A stretch of 32,244 nucleotides of DNA from Microvirga sp. 3-52. Lineage in GTDB: Bacteria > Pseudomonadota > Alphaproteobacteria > Rhizobiales > Beijerinckiaceae. Below the pieces are notes generated by a model that saw nothing but the letters and a program-made list of their open reading frames with translations, had not been told where the DNA came from and made no database searches. Location of the stretch: the NCBI RefSeq assembly GCF_018383585.1, contig NZ_JAHAMK010000040.1:1-32244 (forward strand), in the 5' to 3' direction. The translations under genes were made by a program, and so were the position numbers. Shown here piece after piece: positions 14,556 to 23,612 of the stretch; the stretch's first letter is position 1, and the number at the start of each line of letters is the position of its first letter.

Positions 14556-15440
14556 ATGACTGCCCTTTCGAACAGCCGCTTCCTGAAAATGAACGGTCTC
14601 GGCAACGAGATCACCGTGCTCGACCTGCGCGGCTCCGACCATCGCGTGAGCGCGGCGGAAGCGCGTGCCATCGCGGCCGATCCCCGCTCGCGCTTCGATC
14701 AGCTGATGGTGCTGCACGATCCGGTGACGCCGGGCACCGACGCCTACATGCGCATCTACAACACGGACGGCTCGGAGGCCGGCGCCTGCGGCAACGGCAC
14801 CCGCTGCGTCGCGTGGGCGATGACGGCCGATCCGGTCATGAGCCGGCCGGTTCAAGGCGATCTTGTGCTGGAGACCAAGGCCGGGCTGCTTCCGGTGGAG
14901 CAGGTCTCCGATACGGTCTTCACCGTCGACATGGGCCCGCCGCGCTTCGGGTGGAACGAGATCCCCCTGCGCGATCCTTATCCGGACACCCGCACGATCG
15001 GGATCGACACGACGCTGCCCGAGGCCCCCGAGCTTCAGGGACCTTCGGCGGTCAGCATCGGCAACCCGCATGCGATCTTCTGGGTCGAGGAGGTTCAGGC
15101 CTACGACCTCGCCGCCATCGGTCCGAAGTTGGAACACGATCCGGTCTTCCCGGAGCGCGCCAACATCTCGTTCGCCCAAGTCACCGGCCCCGAGCATATC
15201 ATGCTGCGCGTCTGGGAACGGGGCGCCGGCGCAACCCGCGCCTGCGGCTCCGCCGCCTGCGCGGCCGTCGTGGCGGCTGCGCGCAAGGGATTGACCGGCC
15301 GCAAGGCCGTGGTGACGCTTCCCGGCGGGGATCTTCTCATCGAATGGCGCGAGAGCGACGGCCACGTGCTCATGACCGGTCCGACCGAACTGGAGCACGA
15401 GGGCACCTTCCCGCCTGCCCTCTTCACGGAGGTGGCCTGA
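14556..15440 (+). CDS. dapF: Diaminopimelate epimerase
   Basis: This enzyme converts LL- to meso-diaminopimelate for lysine and peptidoglycan. The 294-residue protein begins at the ATG before LSNSRFLKMNGLGNEI; the frame is open further upstream but that part overlaps the permease. The two catalytic cysteines are C78 in GACGNGTRC and C230 in TRACGSAAC. The stop overlaps the mtaB start by one base (TGATG), so the genes are coupled. Confidence 0.97.
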   Translation: MTALSNSRFLKMNGLGNEITVLDLRGSDHRVSAAEARAIAADPRSRFDQLMVLHDPVTPGTDAYMRIYNTDGSEAGACGNGTRCVAWAMTADPVMSRPVQGDLVLETKAGLLPVEQVSDTVFTVDMGPPRFGWNEIPLRDPYPDTRTIGIDTTLPEAPELQGPSAVSIGNPHAIFWVEEVQAYDLAAIGPKLEHDPVFPERANISFAQVTGPEHIMLRVWERGAGATRACGSAACAAVVAAARKGLTGRKAVVTLPGGDLLIEWRESDGHVLMTGPTELEHEGTFPPALFTEVA

Positions 15441-16693
15441 TGGCGATCGAGGTCGTCACCTTCGGCTGCCGGCTCAACACCTACGAGTCGGAGGCCATGC
15501 AGCGCCACGCGGAGGAAGCAGGCCTCGGCGAGGTTGTCATCGTCAACACCTGCGCGGTCACCGGCGAGGCGACGCGCCAAGCGCGCCAGTCGATCCGCAA
15601 GCTCGCCCGCGAGAAGCCTGACGCCCGCATCATCGTGACGGGCTGCGCGGCGCAAGTGGAGCCCGAAACCTTCGCGGCGATGCCGGAGGTCTCTCAGGTC
15701 GTCGGCAACCACGAGAAGATGAAGGCCGAGACCTGGGCCGGCATGCGCGATTTCGGCGTTACGCTAAGCGAAAAGGTCTTGGTCAACGACATCATGGCGG
15801 TGAAGGAAACCGCCGTGCATCTCATCGACGGCATGCGCGGGCGCACCCGCGCTTTCGTGCAGGTGCAGAACGGCTGCGACCATCGCTGCACCTTCTGCAT
15901 CATCCCCTACGGCCGCGGCAATTCCCGCTCCGTGCCCATGGGCGCGGTGGTGGAGCAGGTGCGGACCCTGGTGGAGCACGGCTCCCGCGAGGTGGTGCTC
16001 ACCGGCGTCGACATCACGAGCTACGGCAAGGACCTGCCGGGCGAGCCGAAGCTCGGCACGCTTGTGAAGGGTCTTCTGCGCCATGTGCCGGAGCTGGAGC
16101 GCCTGCGCATTTCCTCCATCGACTCGGTAGAGGCCGACGACGATCTGCTGGACGTCATCGCCACCGAGGCCCGCCTGATGCCGCATCTGCATCTCTCATT
16201 GCAGGCCGGTGACGACATGGTGCTCAAGCGCATGAAGCGCCGCCACCTGCGCAAGGACGCGATTGCCTTTTGCGAACAGGTGAAGCACCTTCGCCCCGAC
16301 ATGGTATTTGGGGCCGATATCATCGCGGGCTTCCCGACCGAAACCGAGGAGATGTTCTCGCGCTCCCTCGACATCGTCGAGGAATGCAACCTCACCCATC
16401 TCCACGTCTTCCCGTTCTCGTCCCGTCCCGGCACCCCAGCCGCGCGCATGCCGCAGGTGGCGCGCGACGTGGTAAAGGACCGCGCGCGCAGACTTCGCGA
16501 GAAAGGCGAGGCCGCCTTGCTGAAGCATCTCGGCGAGGAAGTCGGCGCGAGGCGCAACGTGCTGATCGAGTCGAATCAGCTCGGCCGCACGGAAGGGTTT
16601 ACGCTGGTGCGCTTTGCGAAAGCGGTAACGCCGGGCGAGATCGTGCCGACCACCATCGCCGGTCACGACGGCAAGGATCTGCTGGCGGCTTGA
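15440..16693 (+). CDS. mtaB: tRNA t6A37 methylthiotransferase MtaB
   Basis: This radical SAM enzyme adds a methylthio group to t6A37 of ANN-decoding tRNAs. It has the N-terminal MTTase domain (FGCRLNTYES, VNTCAVTGEAT, VTGCAAQ: three Cys for one cluster), then the radical SAM triplet in GCDHRCTFCIIPYGRG. The DIIAGFPTETEEMF and LHVFPFSSRPGT segments follow, and a C-terminal TRAM-like tail. FGCRLN distinguishes MtaB from MiaB. The start is fixed by the dapF stop overlap. 417 residues is the normal length. Confidence 0.95.
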   Translation: MAIEVVTFGCRLNTYESEAMQRHAEEAGLGEVVIVNTCAVTGEATRQARQSIRKLAREKPDARIIVTGCAAQVEPETFAAMPEVSQVVGNHEKMKAETWAGMRDFGVTLSEKVLVNDIMAVKETAVHLIDGMRGRTRAFVQVQNGCDHRCTFCIIPYGRGNSRSVPMGAVVEQVRTLVEHGSREVVLTGVDITSYGKDLPGEPKLGTLVKGLLRHVPELERLRISSIDSVEADDDLLDVIATEARLMPHLHLSLQAGDDMVLKRMKRRHLRKDAIAFCEQVKHLRPDMVFGADIIAGFPTETEEMFSRSLDIVEECNLTHLHVFPFSSRPGTPAARMPQVARDVVKDRARRLREKGEAALLKHLGEEVGARRNVLIESNQLGRTEGFTLVRFAKAVTPGEIVPTTIAGHDGKDLLAA

Positions 16694-16713
16694 AGGAGAA
16701 GCGTCGTCCCGAA

Positions 16714-16817
16714 ATGACGTCCTTCACGTCATGGCCGGGCTTGTCCCGGCCATCTCGGTTGGAAAAGCGCGGTGCTCACCATCATCGGGATCACCGGCAC
16801 AAGGCCGGTGATGACGT
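16714..16817. repeat. Two-hairpin intergenic palindromic repeat, copy C (inverted orientation)
   Basis: It opens with a small stem atgacgt/acgtcat (16714-16732), then ggccgggcttgtcccggcc, a linker with gcgcggtgct, and cgggatcaccggcacaaggc to the end. It is the reverse-complement orientation of copies B and D. It occupies almost all of the convergent gap between mtaB and the pseudouridine synthase gene. Confidence 0.85.
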
Positions 16818-16828
16818 GCTGCGGGGTA

Positions 16829-17533
16829 TCATGCCGGAGGATCGGCTCTGCCGTCCGGGATGACGCCGCACAGCTTCACCCGCTCCTGCATATGCTCCGG
16901 CACCAGAGCTTCCACGGTGATCGGCGGCTTCTTCGGATAGAGCGGCACCGTGACGCCTCTCGCGTGCAGGTGCAGGCCCGGACCATGAAACCGCGGGGCA
17001 GTGCCGTAGATGGGATCGCCCAGGATCGGAAAGTTCATGGCCGCGCAATGGACCCGCAGCTGATGGGTGCGGCCGGTGACAGGGCGAAGCTCGAGGAGGG
17101 TCAGGCCCTCGCCTCGCCCGAGCACCCGCCATTGCGTCAGCGAGGGCTGGCCCTTCGGGTCCACCTTCATCCACCAGCCGCGATCGGGCGATTTCGGCGC
17201 GAGGGCCAGGTCGATCTCGCCCTCGTCCGCTTCCGGTCCGCCCTCGACCACGGCCCAATAGACCTTGTCGACCTCGTTCTTGCGGAAAAGCTCGTTGAGC
17301 CGCGCGATGGCCTTGGGGTGGCGGCCGAGCACGAGGCACCCGGAGGTGTCCTTGTCGAGACGGTGCGCGGCCTCCGGACGGCGCGGCAAACCGAAGCGGA
17401 GGGCGTCGAGGTGATGAAACAGGGTCTCGCCGCCCTTGGGGCCCGGATGCACCGGCAGACCGGCGGGCTTGTCGATCACGAGCATCAGGGCATCGCGATA
17501 CAGCAATCGGCTTACTATCTCTTCCGCATTCAT
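16829..17533 (-). CDS. RluA-family RNA pseudouridine synthase (234 aa)
   Basis: The catalytic motif is HRLDKDTSGC with Asp60. The early segment ALMLVIDKPAGLPVHPG and the late RPVTGRTHQLRVHCA are typical of the RluA family. There is no S4 domain and the length is short, as in RluA/TruC-like members. The target uridine (rRNA or tRNA) cannot be told from sequence. It is divergent from ftsY with a 66-base gap. Confidence 0.93.
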   Translation of the reverse strand: MNAEEIVSRLLYRDALMLVIDKPAGLPVHPGPKGGETLFHHLDALRFGLPRRPEAAHRLDKDTSGCLVLGRHPKAIARLNELFRKNEVDKVYWAVVEGGPEADEGEIDLALAPKSPDRGWWMKVDPKGQPSLTQWRVLGRGEGLTLLELRPVTGRTHQLRVHCAAMNFPILGDPIYGTAPRFHGPGLHLHARGVTVPLYPKKPPITVEALVPEHMQERVKLCGVIPDGRADPPA

Positions 17534-17599
17534 GATGCCTCGGCTATCGAGGCGACAGCGCTAAATCAAGCACAAGAATGAAAAGGCACAGCAGGACCC

Positions 17600-18943
17600 A
17601 TGGCCGAAACCAAGCCCGACAAGCCCGGATTCCTCTCCCGTCTGTTCGGGCGCAAGGCTGAAGCCCCCGCCGTACCTGGGCCGGCGCCTGAGACGCCGCA
17701 GGCCGGCGGCCACCCGGAGACGATGCCCTCGCCGCCGGCGAATGCCGCGGACGATCTGACGGCCGCTCCGCCGACCGTGACCGAGGCCTCCCCTGACACG
17801 GCAGAGGAGAACAAGACGGCCCCGGAACTGGCCGGGGCCGACCTGCAACCCATCGAGGGACTGGACCCGGAGGGCACCAACCCGCAGGAACCGCTGCCCC
17901 GCATCGTCACCGAGCTCGGACCGGAGCTGCGGCCCGACATCGCAGCCGCAGACCTGCCGGCCCCTGAACCTGCTCCCGCCGAGGTGCTTCCCGTTCCCGA
18001 GCCGAAGACCGCTGCGGCTCGCGGCTGGTGGCAGCGTCTCACGGAAGGCATGCGCCGCACGTCCTCCTCCCTGTCGGACAGCGTGACCGGCCTCTTCACC
18101 AAGCGCAAACTCGACGATGCCACCCTCGAGGAGCTGGAGGACGCCCTGGTCCAGGCCGATCTCGGCGTGCCCACGGCCATGCGGATCACGGAGGCGATTG
18201 CGTCGGGCCGCTACAACAAGGAAATCTCGCCGCAGGAGGTGAAGGCCATTCTGGCAGGCGAGGTGGAGAAGACGCTCCAGCCCGTCGCCCAGGCGCTGAC
18301 CATCGACCGGTCGAAGAAGCCCTTCGTCATCCTCATGATCGGCGTGAACGGGGCGGGCAAGACCACGACCATCGGCAAGCTCGCGCAAAAGTTTCGGCAA
18401 CAGGGCCTCAAGGTGATGCTGGCGGCCGGCGATACCTTCCGGGCCGCCGCCATCGAGCAGCTGAAAGTCTGGGGCGAGCGGGTCGGCGCGCCCGTCCTCG
18501 CGCGCGAACAGGGTGCGGATGCGGCGGGCCTCGCCTATGACGCGCTGCAGGAGGCGAAGGCCAACGGCACCGACGTGTTGCTCATCGACACGGCCGGCCG
18601 CCTGCAGAACAAGGCCGGTCTCATGGCCGAGCTCGAAAAGATCGTGCGCGTGGTGAAGAAATTCGACCCGGGGGCGCCGCATGCGACCCTCCTCGTTCTC
18701 GACGCGACGGTGGGCCAGAATGCCATGAGCCAGGTCGAGCTTTTCCAGAAGGCGGCGGGCGTCACGGGCCTCGTGATGACCAAGCTCGACGGCACCGCCC
18801 GCGGCGGTATCCTGGTGGCATTGGCTGCCAAATTCGGCCTGCCGGTCCATTTCATTGGCGTCGGCGAAGGGGTCGAGGACCTGGAGCCTTTCACCGCACG
18901 GGATTTCGCAAAAGCCATCGCTGGGCTAGAAGCAACCTCATGA
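17600..18943 (+). CDS. ftsY: Signal recognition particle receptor FtsY
   Basis: This is the membrane-associated receptor GTPase that docks the SRP-ribosome complex. Residues 1-150 form an acidic, Pro/Glu/Ala-rich A domain. The N domain begins near WQRLTEGMRRTSSSL. The G domain has GVNGAGKTTTIGKLAQKF (from about 248), GDTFRAAAIEQL, IDTAGRLQNK and TKLDGTARGG. The length of 447 fits. Its stop overlaps the yciB start (ATGA). It is the partner of Ffh encoded in this window. Confidence 0.98.
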   Translation: MAETKPDKPGFLSRLFGRKAEAPAVPGPAPETPQAGGHPETMPSPPANAADDLTAAPPTVTEASPDTAEENKTAPELAGADLQPIEGLDPEGTNPQEPLPRIVTELGPELRPDIAAADLPAPEPAPAEVLPVPEPKTAAARGWWQRLTEGMRRTSSSLSDSVTGLFTKRKLDDATLEELEDALVQADLGVPTAMRITEAIASGRYNKEISPQEVKAILAGEVEKTLQPVAQALTIDRSKKPFVILMIGVNGAGKTTTIGKLAQKFRQQGLKVMLAAGDTFRAAAIEQLKVWGERVGAPVLAREQGADAAGLAYDALQEAKANGTDVLLIDTAGRLQNKAGLMAELEKIVRVVKKFDPGAPHATLLVLDATVGQNAMSQVELFQKAAGVTGLVMTKLDGTARGGILVALAAKFGLPVHFIGVGEGVEDLEPFTARDFAKAIAGLEATS

Positions 18944-19536
18944 CCGACGTAAAGCGCCTCCCTCCCCTGCTCAAGCTCGCCCTCGAACTCGGGCCTCTCG
19001 CCCTGTTCTTCTTCGGCAATGCCTATGGCGACCGGTTCGGCTTCCCCGAAGGCCAGCGCATCTTCGCCGCCACGGGGGTTTTCATCGTGGCGACCGTGAT
19101 CGCCCTGGGGATCAGCTACTGGCTCGTCCGCAAGCTGCCGATCATGCCGGTGGTGTCGGGCATCGTCGTGGTGGTGTTCGGCGGGCTCACCCTGTTCCTG
19201 CAGGACGAGACCTTCATCAAGCTCAAGCCCACCATCGTGAACACGATGTTCGGGATCGTGCTGCTCGGCGGCCTCTACTTCCGCAAGCCCCTGCTCCAGA
19301 TCGTGCTCGACAGCGTGTTCGATCTCGACGAGGAGGGCTGGCGCAAGCTCACCTTCCGCTGGGCCCTGTTCTTCTTCGCCCTCGCCGTGCTGAACGAGAT
19401 CGTCTGGCGCACGCAGACCACCGATTTCTGGGTCAGCTTCAAGGTCTTCGGCATCATGCCGCTCACCATCGCCTTCGCCCTGGCGCAGACGCCCCTGCTG
19501 CTGCGGCACGAGATCAAGAAGGCGGAAGAGGTTTAA
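18940..19536 (+). CDS. yciB: Inner-membrane-spanning protein YciB (septation protein A family)
   Basis: This 198-residue protein has five or six hydrophobic segments. Family landmarks are LKLALELGPLALFFFGNA, FLQDETFIKLKPTIVN and LGGLYFRKPLLQIVLD, then FFFALAVLNEIVW. YciB/IspA-type proteins affect septation and envelope integrity; the mechanism is not settled. It overlaps ftsY by four bases, so translation is coupled to the SRP receptor. Copy D of the repeat follows the stop. Confidence 0.94.
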   Translation: MTDVKRLPPLLKLALELGPLALFFFGNAYGDRFGFPEGQRIFAATGVFIVATVIALGISYWLVRKLPIMPVVSGIVVVVFGGLTLFLQDETFIKLKPTIVNTMFGIVLLGGLYFRKPLLQIVLDSVFDLDEEGWRKLTFRWALFFFALAVLNEIVWRTQTTDFWVSFKVFGIMPLTIAFALAQTPLLLRHEIKKAEEV

Positions 19537-19554
19537 GCTGCTCTCTCCAACACT

Positions 19555-19645
19555 ACGTCATCACCGGCCTTGTGCCGGTGATCCCGATCCGATGGAGTGT
19601 TGCGCTTTAAAGTAGCGGGATGGCCGGGAAGAGCCCGGCCATGAC
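19555..19645. repeat. Two-hairpin intergenic palindromic repeat, copy D
   Basis: It begins acgtcatcaccggccttgtg, passes through gatcccgatccgatgg, and ends ggccgggaagagcccggcc with atgac. It is in the same orientation as copy B and fills the convergent gap between yciB and the cyclase gene, where a terminator would be expected. Confidence 0.85.
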
Positions 19646-19665
19646 CAGGGAGCGTTCGATGCTCC

Positions 19666-21015
19666 TCACCCGACCGGCTTCATCAGCACCATCTGCCGGG
19701 TGACGCCCGGGAGCGGTTCGCACTCGACCTCGGTCCAGAGCGCCTCCTCGCCGGCAGCCGCGACGGTTTCCTGCGAGGCCAGCAAATCGCAGTCGGTGCC
19801 TTTCGTCGCCTGCTCGATGCGCGAGGCGATGTTGACGGTCTCGCCGACCACGGTGAATTCGAGCCGGCTCTCGTCGCCCACCACGCCGCAGAACACGTCA
19901 CCCGTATGGATGCCGATGCCGAGGCGCACCGGCGGGTTGAAGCCGCGCTTGGCGTTCCAGCGTTCGATCAGGGTCAAAAGGGTCCGGCCGCAGGCGAGCG
20001 CCCGGCTGGCATCGCCGTCCCGCGCCCCTGGCACGCCGAACAGGATGAGGGCCCCGTCGCCGGTGAACTTGTCGATGACTCCGCCATGCCGGGAGGCCGC
20101 CCTCAGGACCCGCCGGCGGAACGACGTGATGAAGACGGCAAGCTGCGCCGGCTCCATGGTCTCGCCGAAGGTCGTCGAGGCGCGGATGTCGACGAAGAGC
20201 ACGGTCACCGGGATGCGTCGGCCCTGGCGCAGGGTTGCGAAGGCCTGGTCCGTAAGGATGGGCGCGAGCTCGCGCGGCAGGTAGCGGGTGAGGTTGACGC
20301 GCAGGGTGGTCTCCCGCACCGCCCGCTCCAGCATCAGCCGTCCCTGGCGCGCCACCAGGATGAGGATCAGGCCGGCGGCAAAGACCATGACGATGCGGAC
20401 CATGTTGGCCTGCGGTGAAAACACGCCGATGATCTCGGACAGATCCTGCTGGCGCTCCGCCGGACTCAAATATCCGCCGCCAAAGGAGAGAAGCGACAGC
20501 CCGATCACATAGATGGCGGCCACGAAGGCCTGGAGCTTCGGCTGGTAGTGGATGGCCGCCGCCGCCATGGTGATCGGCACGACCCAGGCCACCGGAAACA
20601 CCGCAAAGAGGCTGCCGGGTATCCCCAATCCCCAATGGGTGTAGGCGAGATTGCCCAGGACGAGGATGGCATCGAGCACGGCCGTGATGACCGGCAGCCT
20701 TTCGATGCCGATTCGCCTCGAGGCGAGCCAGGCGCCGACCCAGCCCAGCGATCCGAAGAGGACCAGGGTCAGCTCCGCGGCCCAGATCTGCTTGAGCGCC
20801 ATGGGATTGCTGAGCTCGACGCTCGCCGTGGTGACCAGGACGGCCAGGAGCAGCAGCCCGGCCGTGACCATGCGGGCCAGTCCCGCCCGCTGCAGGGCGC
20901 CCGTATCGGCCTCGCGGATCAGGCGATGGGTGGCATCGCTCAGGATCGGCGTCGTCCGTAGGTTATCGATCAGGCCGAGAGCGGCGCGGATGCGGGATCG
21001 CGGGGTCAAGGTCAC
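19666..21015 (-). CDS. Membrane-bound class III adenylate/guanylate cyclase (449 aa)
   Basis: Residues 45-220 or so hold about six hydrophobic segments (MVTAGLLLLAVLVTT, VGAWLAS, MVFAAGLILILVA). The catalytic domain follows: VTVLFVDIRASTTFGE (first metal Asp), KFTGDGALILFG (second Asp) and RLGIGIHTGDVFCGVVG, EFTVVGETVNIASRIEQ. It makes cAMP or cGMP from the nucleotide triphosphate. The start is GTG at 21015; a TTG at 21009 has better ribosome-site spacing. The membrane part may sense a signal that is not identifiable here. Confidence 0.93.
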   Translation of the reverse strand: MTLTPRSRIRAALGLIDNLRTTPILSDATHRLIREADTGALQRAGLARMVTAGLLLLAVLVTTASVELSNPMALKQIWAAELTLVLFGSLGWVGAWLASRRIGIERLPVITAVLDAILVLGNLAYTHWGLGIPGSLFAVFPVAWVVPITMAAAAIHYQPKLQAFVAAIYVIGLSLLSFGGGYLSPAERQQDLSEIIGVFSPQANMVRIVMVFAAGLILILVARQGRLMLERAVRETTLRVNLTRYLPRELAPILTDQAFATLRQGRRIPVTVLFVDIRASTTFGETMEPAQLAVFITSFRRRVLRAASRHGGVIDKFTGDGALILFGVPGARDGDASRALACGRTLLTLIERWNAKRGFNPPVRLGIGIHTGDVFCGVVGDESRLEFTVVGETVNIASRIEQATKGTDCDLLASQETVAAAGEEALWTEVECEPLPGVTRQMVLMKPVG

Positions 21016-21043
21016 TCCTCTATCAAGGACTCGTTGCGAGCTG

Positions 21044-21430
21044 TTACGCCATCGCGATCGCTTCGATCTCCAAAAGCCAGGCTTCGTCGAAGATTCCGGT
21101 GATGATCACGGTCAGGGCTGGCGCCCTGTCACCCAGGATCTCCCGTCTGATCGCTCTGTTCTCAGCGTTATATTTCCGATCCGAAAGGAAGATCGTCACC
21201 TTGACGAGATTATCCAGAGACATATCGGCGGCTCGCAGTTGAGCGTCGATGTTGTGCCAGACGAGCAGGCATTGCTCCCGGAAGGTTTCCGGCACCATGC
21301 CGTCCCGTGCCATCGGGATCTGGCCACTGACAAAGGCCGTGCGCGTGGCATTGCTGACTTCGACGACCTGTGAGTAGCCTGTTGCAAGATCGGCGGCATC
21401 GGACGCATTGAGGTGGCGCTTGTTCATCAT
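21044..21430 (-). CDS. RidA (YjgF/YER057c/UK114) family protein (128 aa)
   Basis: It has the compact RidA fold: YSQVVEVSNATRTAFVSGQI, then RAADMSLDNLVKVTIFLSD and DRAPALTVIITG. The family removes reactive enamine/imine intermediates, or has related roles; the conserved Arg that binds carboxylates is usually in an R..E C-terminal segment, not obvious here. The frame runs to 21538, but the ATG at 21430 preceded by gggaga starts the fold. It is divergent from the YaiI-like gene. Direct adjacency to the cyclase (28 bases) suggests cotranscription. Confidence 0.88.
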   Translation of the reverse strand: MMNKRHLNASDAADLATGYSQVVEVSNATRTAFVSGQIPMARDGMVPETFREQCLLVWHNIDAQLRAADMSLDNLVKVTIFLSDRKYNAENRAIRREILGDRAPALTVIITGIFDEAWLLEIEAIAMA

Positions 21431-21522
21431 CGTGTTCTCCCTAGTCTGACCACACATCCGTCCGGATGCCGCCGTCGTTCCGATGACCGGCAGAGAAGAC
21501 CCCAAGAAGGAATAAATGGCCC

Positions 21523-22011
21523 ATGACCGAGACACCACAAGCCATCACCCTCTATGTGGATGCGGATGCCTGCCCGGTGAAGTCCGAGATCTATCGCGTC
21601 GCCGGGCGCCATGGAGCCAAGGTCTTCGTGGTCTCGAACTCGTTCCTGCAGGTGCCGCAGGATCCGCTGATCGAGCGCGTCGTGGTGAGCGCGGGCTTCG
21701 ATGCGGCGGATAACTGGATCGCCGAGCGGGCGGGACGCGGGTCCATCGTCATCACCGCCGACATCCCGCTGGCGAGCCGCTGCGTGAAGGCCGGCGCCGA
21801 GGTGATCGGCCCCACCGGAAAGCCCTTCACGGAAGCCTCCGTCGGCATGGCGCTCGCCACCCGCAACCTGATGGAGGACCTGCGCGCTATGGGCGAGGTG
21901 ACCGGAGGGCCCAGGGCGTTTTCGGCCAGGGACCGCTCGGCGTTTCTCTCGGCGCTCGACGTGGCGATCAACCGGCTCAAGCGCGCGGGATTTGGTTCAG
22001 GCGCTCCTTGA
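21523..22011 (+). CDS. YaiI/YqxD family protein (DUF188, NYN-like; 162 aa)
   Basis: The N-terminus LYVDADACPVKSEIYRVA is the signature of the family, with acidic residues suited to metal binding as in PIN/NYN-type nucleases. ASRCVKAGAEVIGPTGKPF and MALATRNLMEDL follow. Nuclease activity is inferred from fold similarity. It is divergent from RidA, and its last 35 bases overlap the convergent ccmG. Confidence 0.93.
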   Translation: MTETPQAITLYVDADACPVKSEIYRVAGRHGAKVFVVSNSFLQVPQDPLIERVVVSAGFDAADNWIAERAGRGSIVITADIPLASRCVKAGAEVIGPTGKPFTEASVGMALATRNLMEDLRAMGEVTGGPRAFSARDRSAFLSALDVAINRLKRAGFGSGAP

Positions 22012-22555
22012 ACGCCGAGAAATTCTCCGGCGTCAGCGGGCCGATATGCTTGTGCCGGATGGTGCCGTCGGGGCCGACGATGAAGGTTTCGGGCACCCCG
22101 TAGACGCCCCAGTCGATGGAGGCGCGGCCGTTTGGGTCGACGCCCACGGCCGCGTAAGGGTTGCCGAGCGCGCCGAGGAAGCGGCGGGCGTTGTCCGGGT
22201 TGTCCTTCTGGTTGATGCCGACCACGCGGATGGACGGATCCCGGGCGAGATCGACCAGCAGCGGATGCTCCTGGCGGCAGGGCGCGCACCAGGATGCCCA
22301 CACATTCACCACCGTGACGCGGCCTTTGAGATCCTGGTTCGAGAAGCCGGGCACCGGCTGGCCGTTGGCCACGAGGCCCTCCAGCGGCGCGAGATTGAAA
22401 GCCGGGACGGGCTTGTTGATCAGGACCGAGGGCACCTCGGCCGGATTTCTCCCCGAGGTCAGCTGCACGCCGAAGAGCACCACCAGGGCGACGAACACGA
22501 GGCCCGGCAGGATGAAGATCAGACGGGAGCGCGGGCGCTCGGCGGCTTCAGCCAC
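21977..22555 (-). CDS. ccmG: Cytochrome c maturation thioredoxin CcmG (DsbE)
   Basis: This membrane-anchored periplasmic thioredoxin reduces the apocytochrome c haem-binding cysteines. One signal anchor lies at residues 13-31. The active site is WASWCAPC with C90 and C93, and GVYGVPETFIVGPDGTIRH holds the cis-Pro region. The start is GTG and overlaps the end of ccmD by 8 bases. The 3' end overlaps the convergent YaiI-like gene. It is last in ccmC-ccmD-ccmG. Confidence 0.96.
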   Translation of the reverse strand: MAEAAERPRSRLIFILPGLVFVALVVLFGVQLTSGRNPAEVPSVLINKPVPAFNLAPLEGLVANGQPVPGFSNQDLKGRVTVVNVWASWCAPCRQEHPLLVDLARDPSIRVVGINQKDNPDNARRFLGALGNPYAAVGVDPNGRASIDWGVYGVPETFIVGPDGTIRHKHIGPLTPENFSAFKERLNQIPRA

Positions 22556-22703
22556 GGCGGGACCTCCGGCCGATGCCGCGCGCTTCGAGCTCCGCCAGCG
22601 TGCGGACCTGGATGCGGTGGTCGATGACCGCGCGCAGGATCAATCCGATCACCACCAGGGCGGTCAGAATGTAGGAAAACGCGATGAAGAACGTGTGCGA
22701 CAT
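22548..22703 (-). CDS. ccmD: Haem exporter protein CcmD (51 aa)
   Basis: This small single-pass protein lies between ccmC and ccmG: MSHTFFIAFSYILTALVVIG then a basic, helical tail (HRIQVRTLAELEARG). CcmD links CcmABC to CcmE for haem transfer. The ATG at 22703 lies 3 bases after the ccmC stop, and the stop at 22548 overlaps the ccmG GTG start. Length and position are as expected. Confidence 0.93.
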   Translation of the reverse strand: MSHTFFIAFSYILTALVVIGLILRAVIDHRIQVRTLAELEARGIGRRSRRG

Positions 22704-22706
22704 GGG

Positions 22707-23447
22707 TCAGGCCGCCTGTGCATCGAGGCGCTCGGCCTCGAGAATGGTGAGCGTGCGCACCCGGCGGCGCAGGATCTCCGTGCGCATGCCCGACAGATGC
22801 AGCGCGACGCCCGTCAGGGTGAACGCGACGGCCACGATCAGGAGCGGCACGAGCATGGAGGAATGAATCGTCGGTCCGCCGAGCCGGAACACGGAGGCCG
22901 GCTGATGCAGAGTGTTCCACCAGTCGACGGAGAATTTCACGATCGGCACGTTCACCGCGCCCACGAGCGTGAGGATCGACACCGCGCGGGCGGCGCGGTT
23001 CGGCTCCTCGATGGCCCGCCAGAGCGCCAGGATGCCGAGATAGATCAGCAGCATCACCAGCATGGAGGTGAGGCGCGCATCCCACTGCCAGTAGGTGCCC
23101 CACATGGGCTTGCCCCAGAGCGAGCCGGTGACGAGGCAGATCAGGGTGAAGGCGGCGCCGATGGGCGCGGCCGCCTTCTGCGACACGTCCGCCAGCGGAT
23201 GGCGCCAGACGAGGGTGCCGAGCGCCGACGATGCCATGATCATGTAGAAGAACAGGGACAGCCAGGCCGCCGGCACGTGGATGTACATGATCTTGACCGT
23301 CTCGCCCTGCTGGTAATCGGCGGGCGCGGTGAACCAGACCATGTAGAGCCCGGCGGCCATGAGCAGCGCCGCCAGGCCTCCCAGCCACGGCAGCAACGTG
23401 CCGCTGAGGCTCATGAAGCGGGTCGGGTTGGCAAGCTCTCGGATCAT
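22707..23447 (-). CDS. ccmC: Haem exporter permease-like protein CcmC
   Basis: It presents haem to CcmE at the periplasmic side. It has six membrane segments, with the tryptophan-rich motif WGTYWQWDARLTS and the two haem-ligand histidines in YIHVPAAW and WNTLHQPAS. The start is set at ATG 23447 because MIRELANPTRF matches the family's usual opening. ATGs at 23492 and 23507 are possible; none has a strong ribosome site. The open frame beyond 23510 overlaps repeat DNA and is not coding. Confidence 0.95.
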   Translation of the reverse strand: MIRELANPTRFMSLSGTLLPWLGGLAALLMAAGLYMVWFTAPADYQQGETVKIMYIHVPAAWLSLFFYMIMASSALGTLVWRHPLADVSQKAAAPIGAAFTLICLVTGSLWGKPMWGTYWQWDARLTSMLVMLLIYLGILALWRAIEEPNRAARAVSILTLVGAVNVPIVKFSVDWWNTLHQPASVFRLGGPTIHSSMLVPLLIVAVAFTLTGVALHLSGMRTEILRRRVRTLTILEAERLDAQAA

Positions 23448-23612
23448 GGGGCTCGATGTAGCGGTCTTGAAGTGTGCCTGCAACGGAGACATCGCCGCAA
23501 GCCGCATAACGTTTTCGCCAGGATGAGAGCTTTTAGACCCTTGGCGGACCTTCGGGCATTCAGGACATGTGCGTAGGACGAAACGCACCACGATGTCCCT
23601 CCCCACCCTCTC

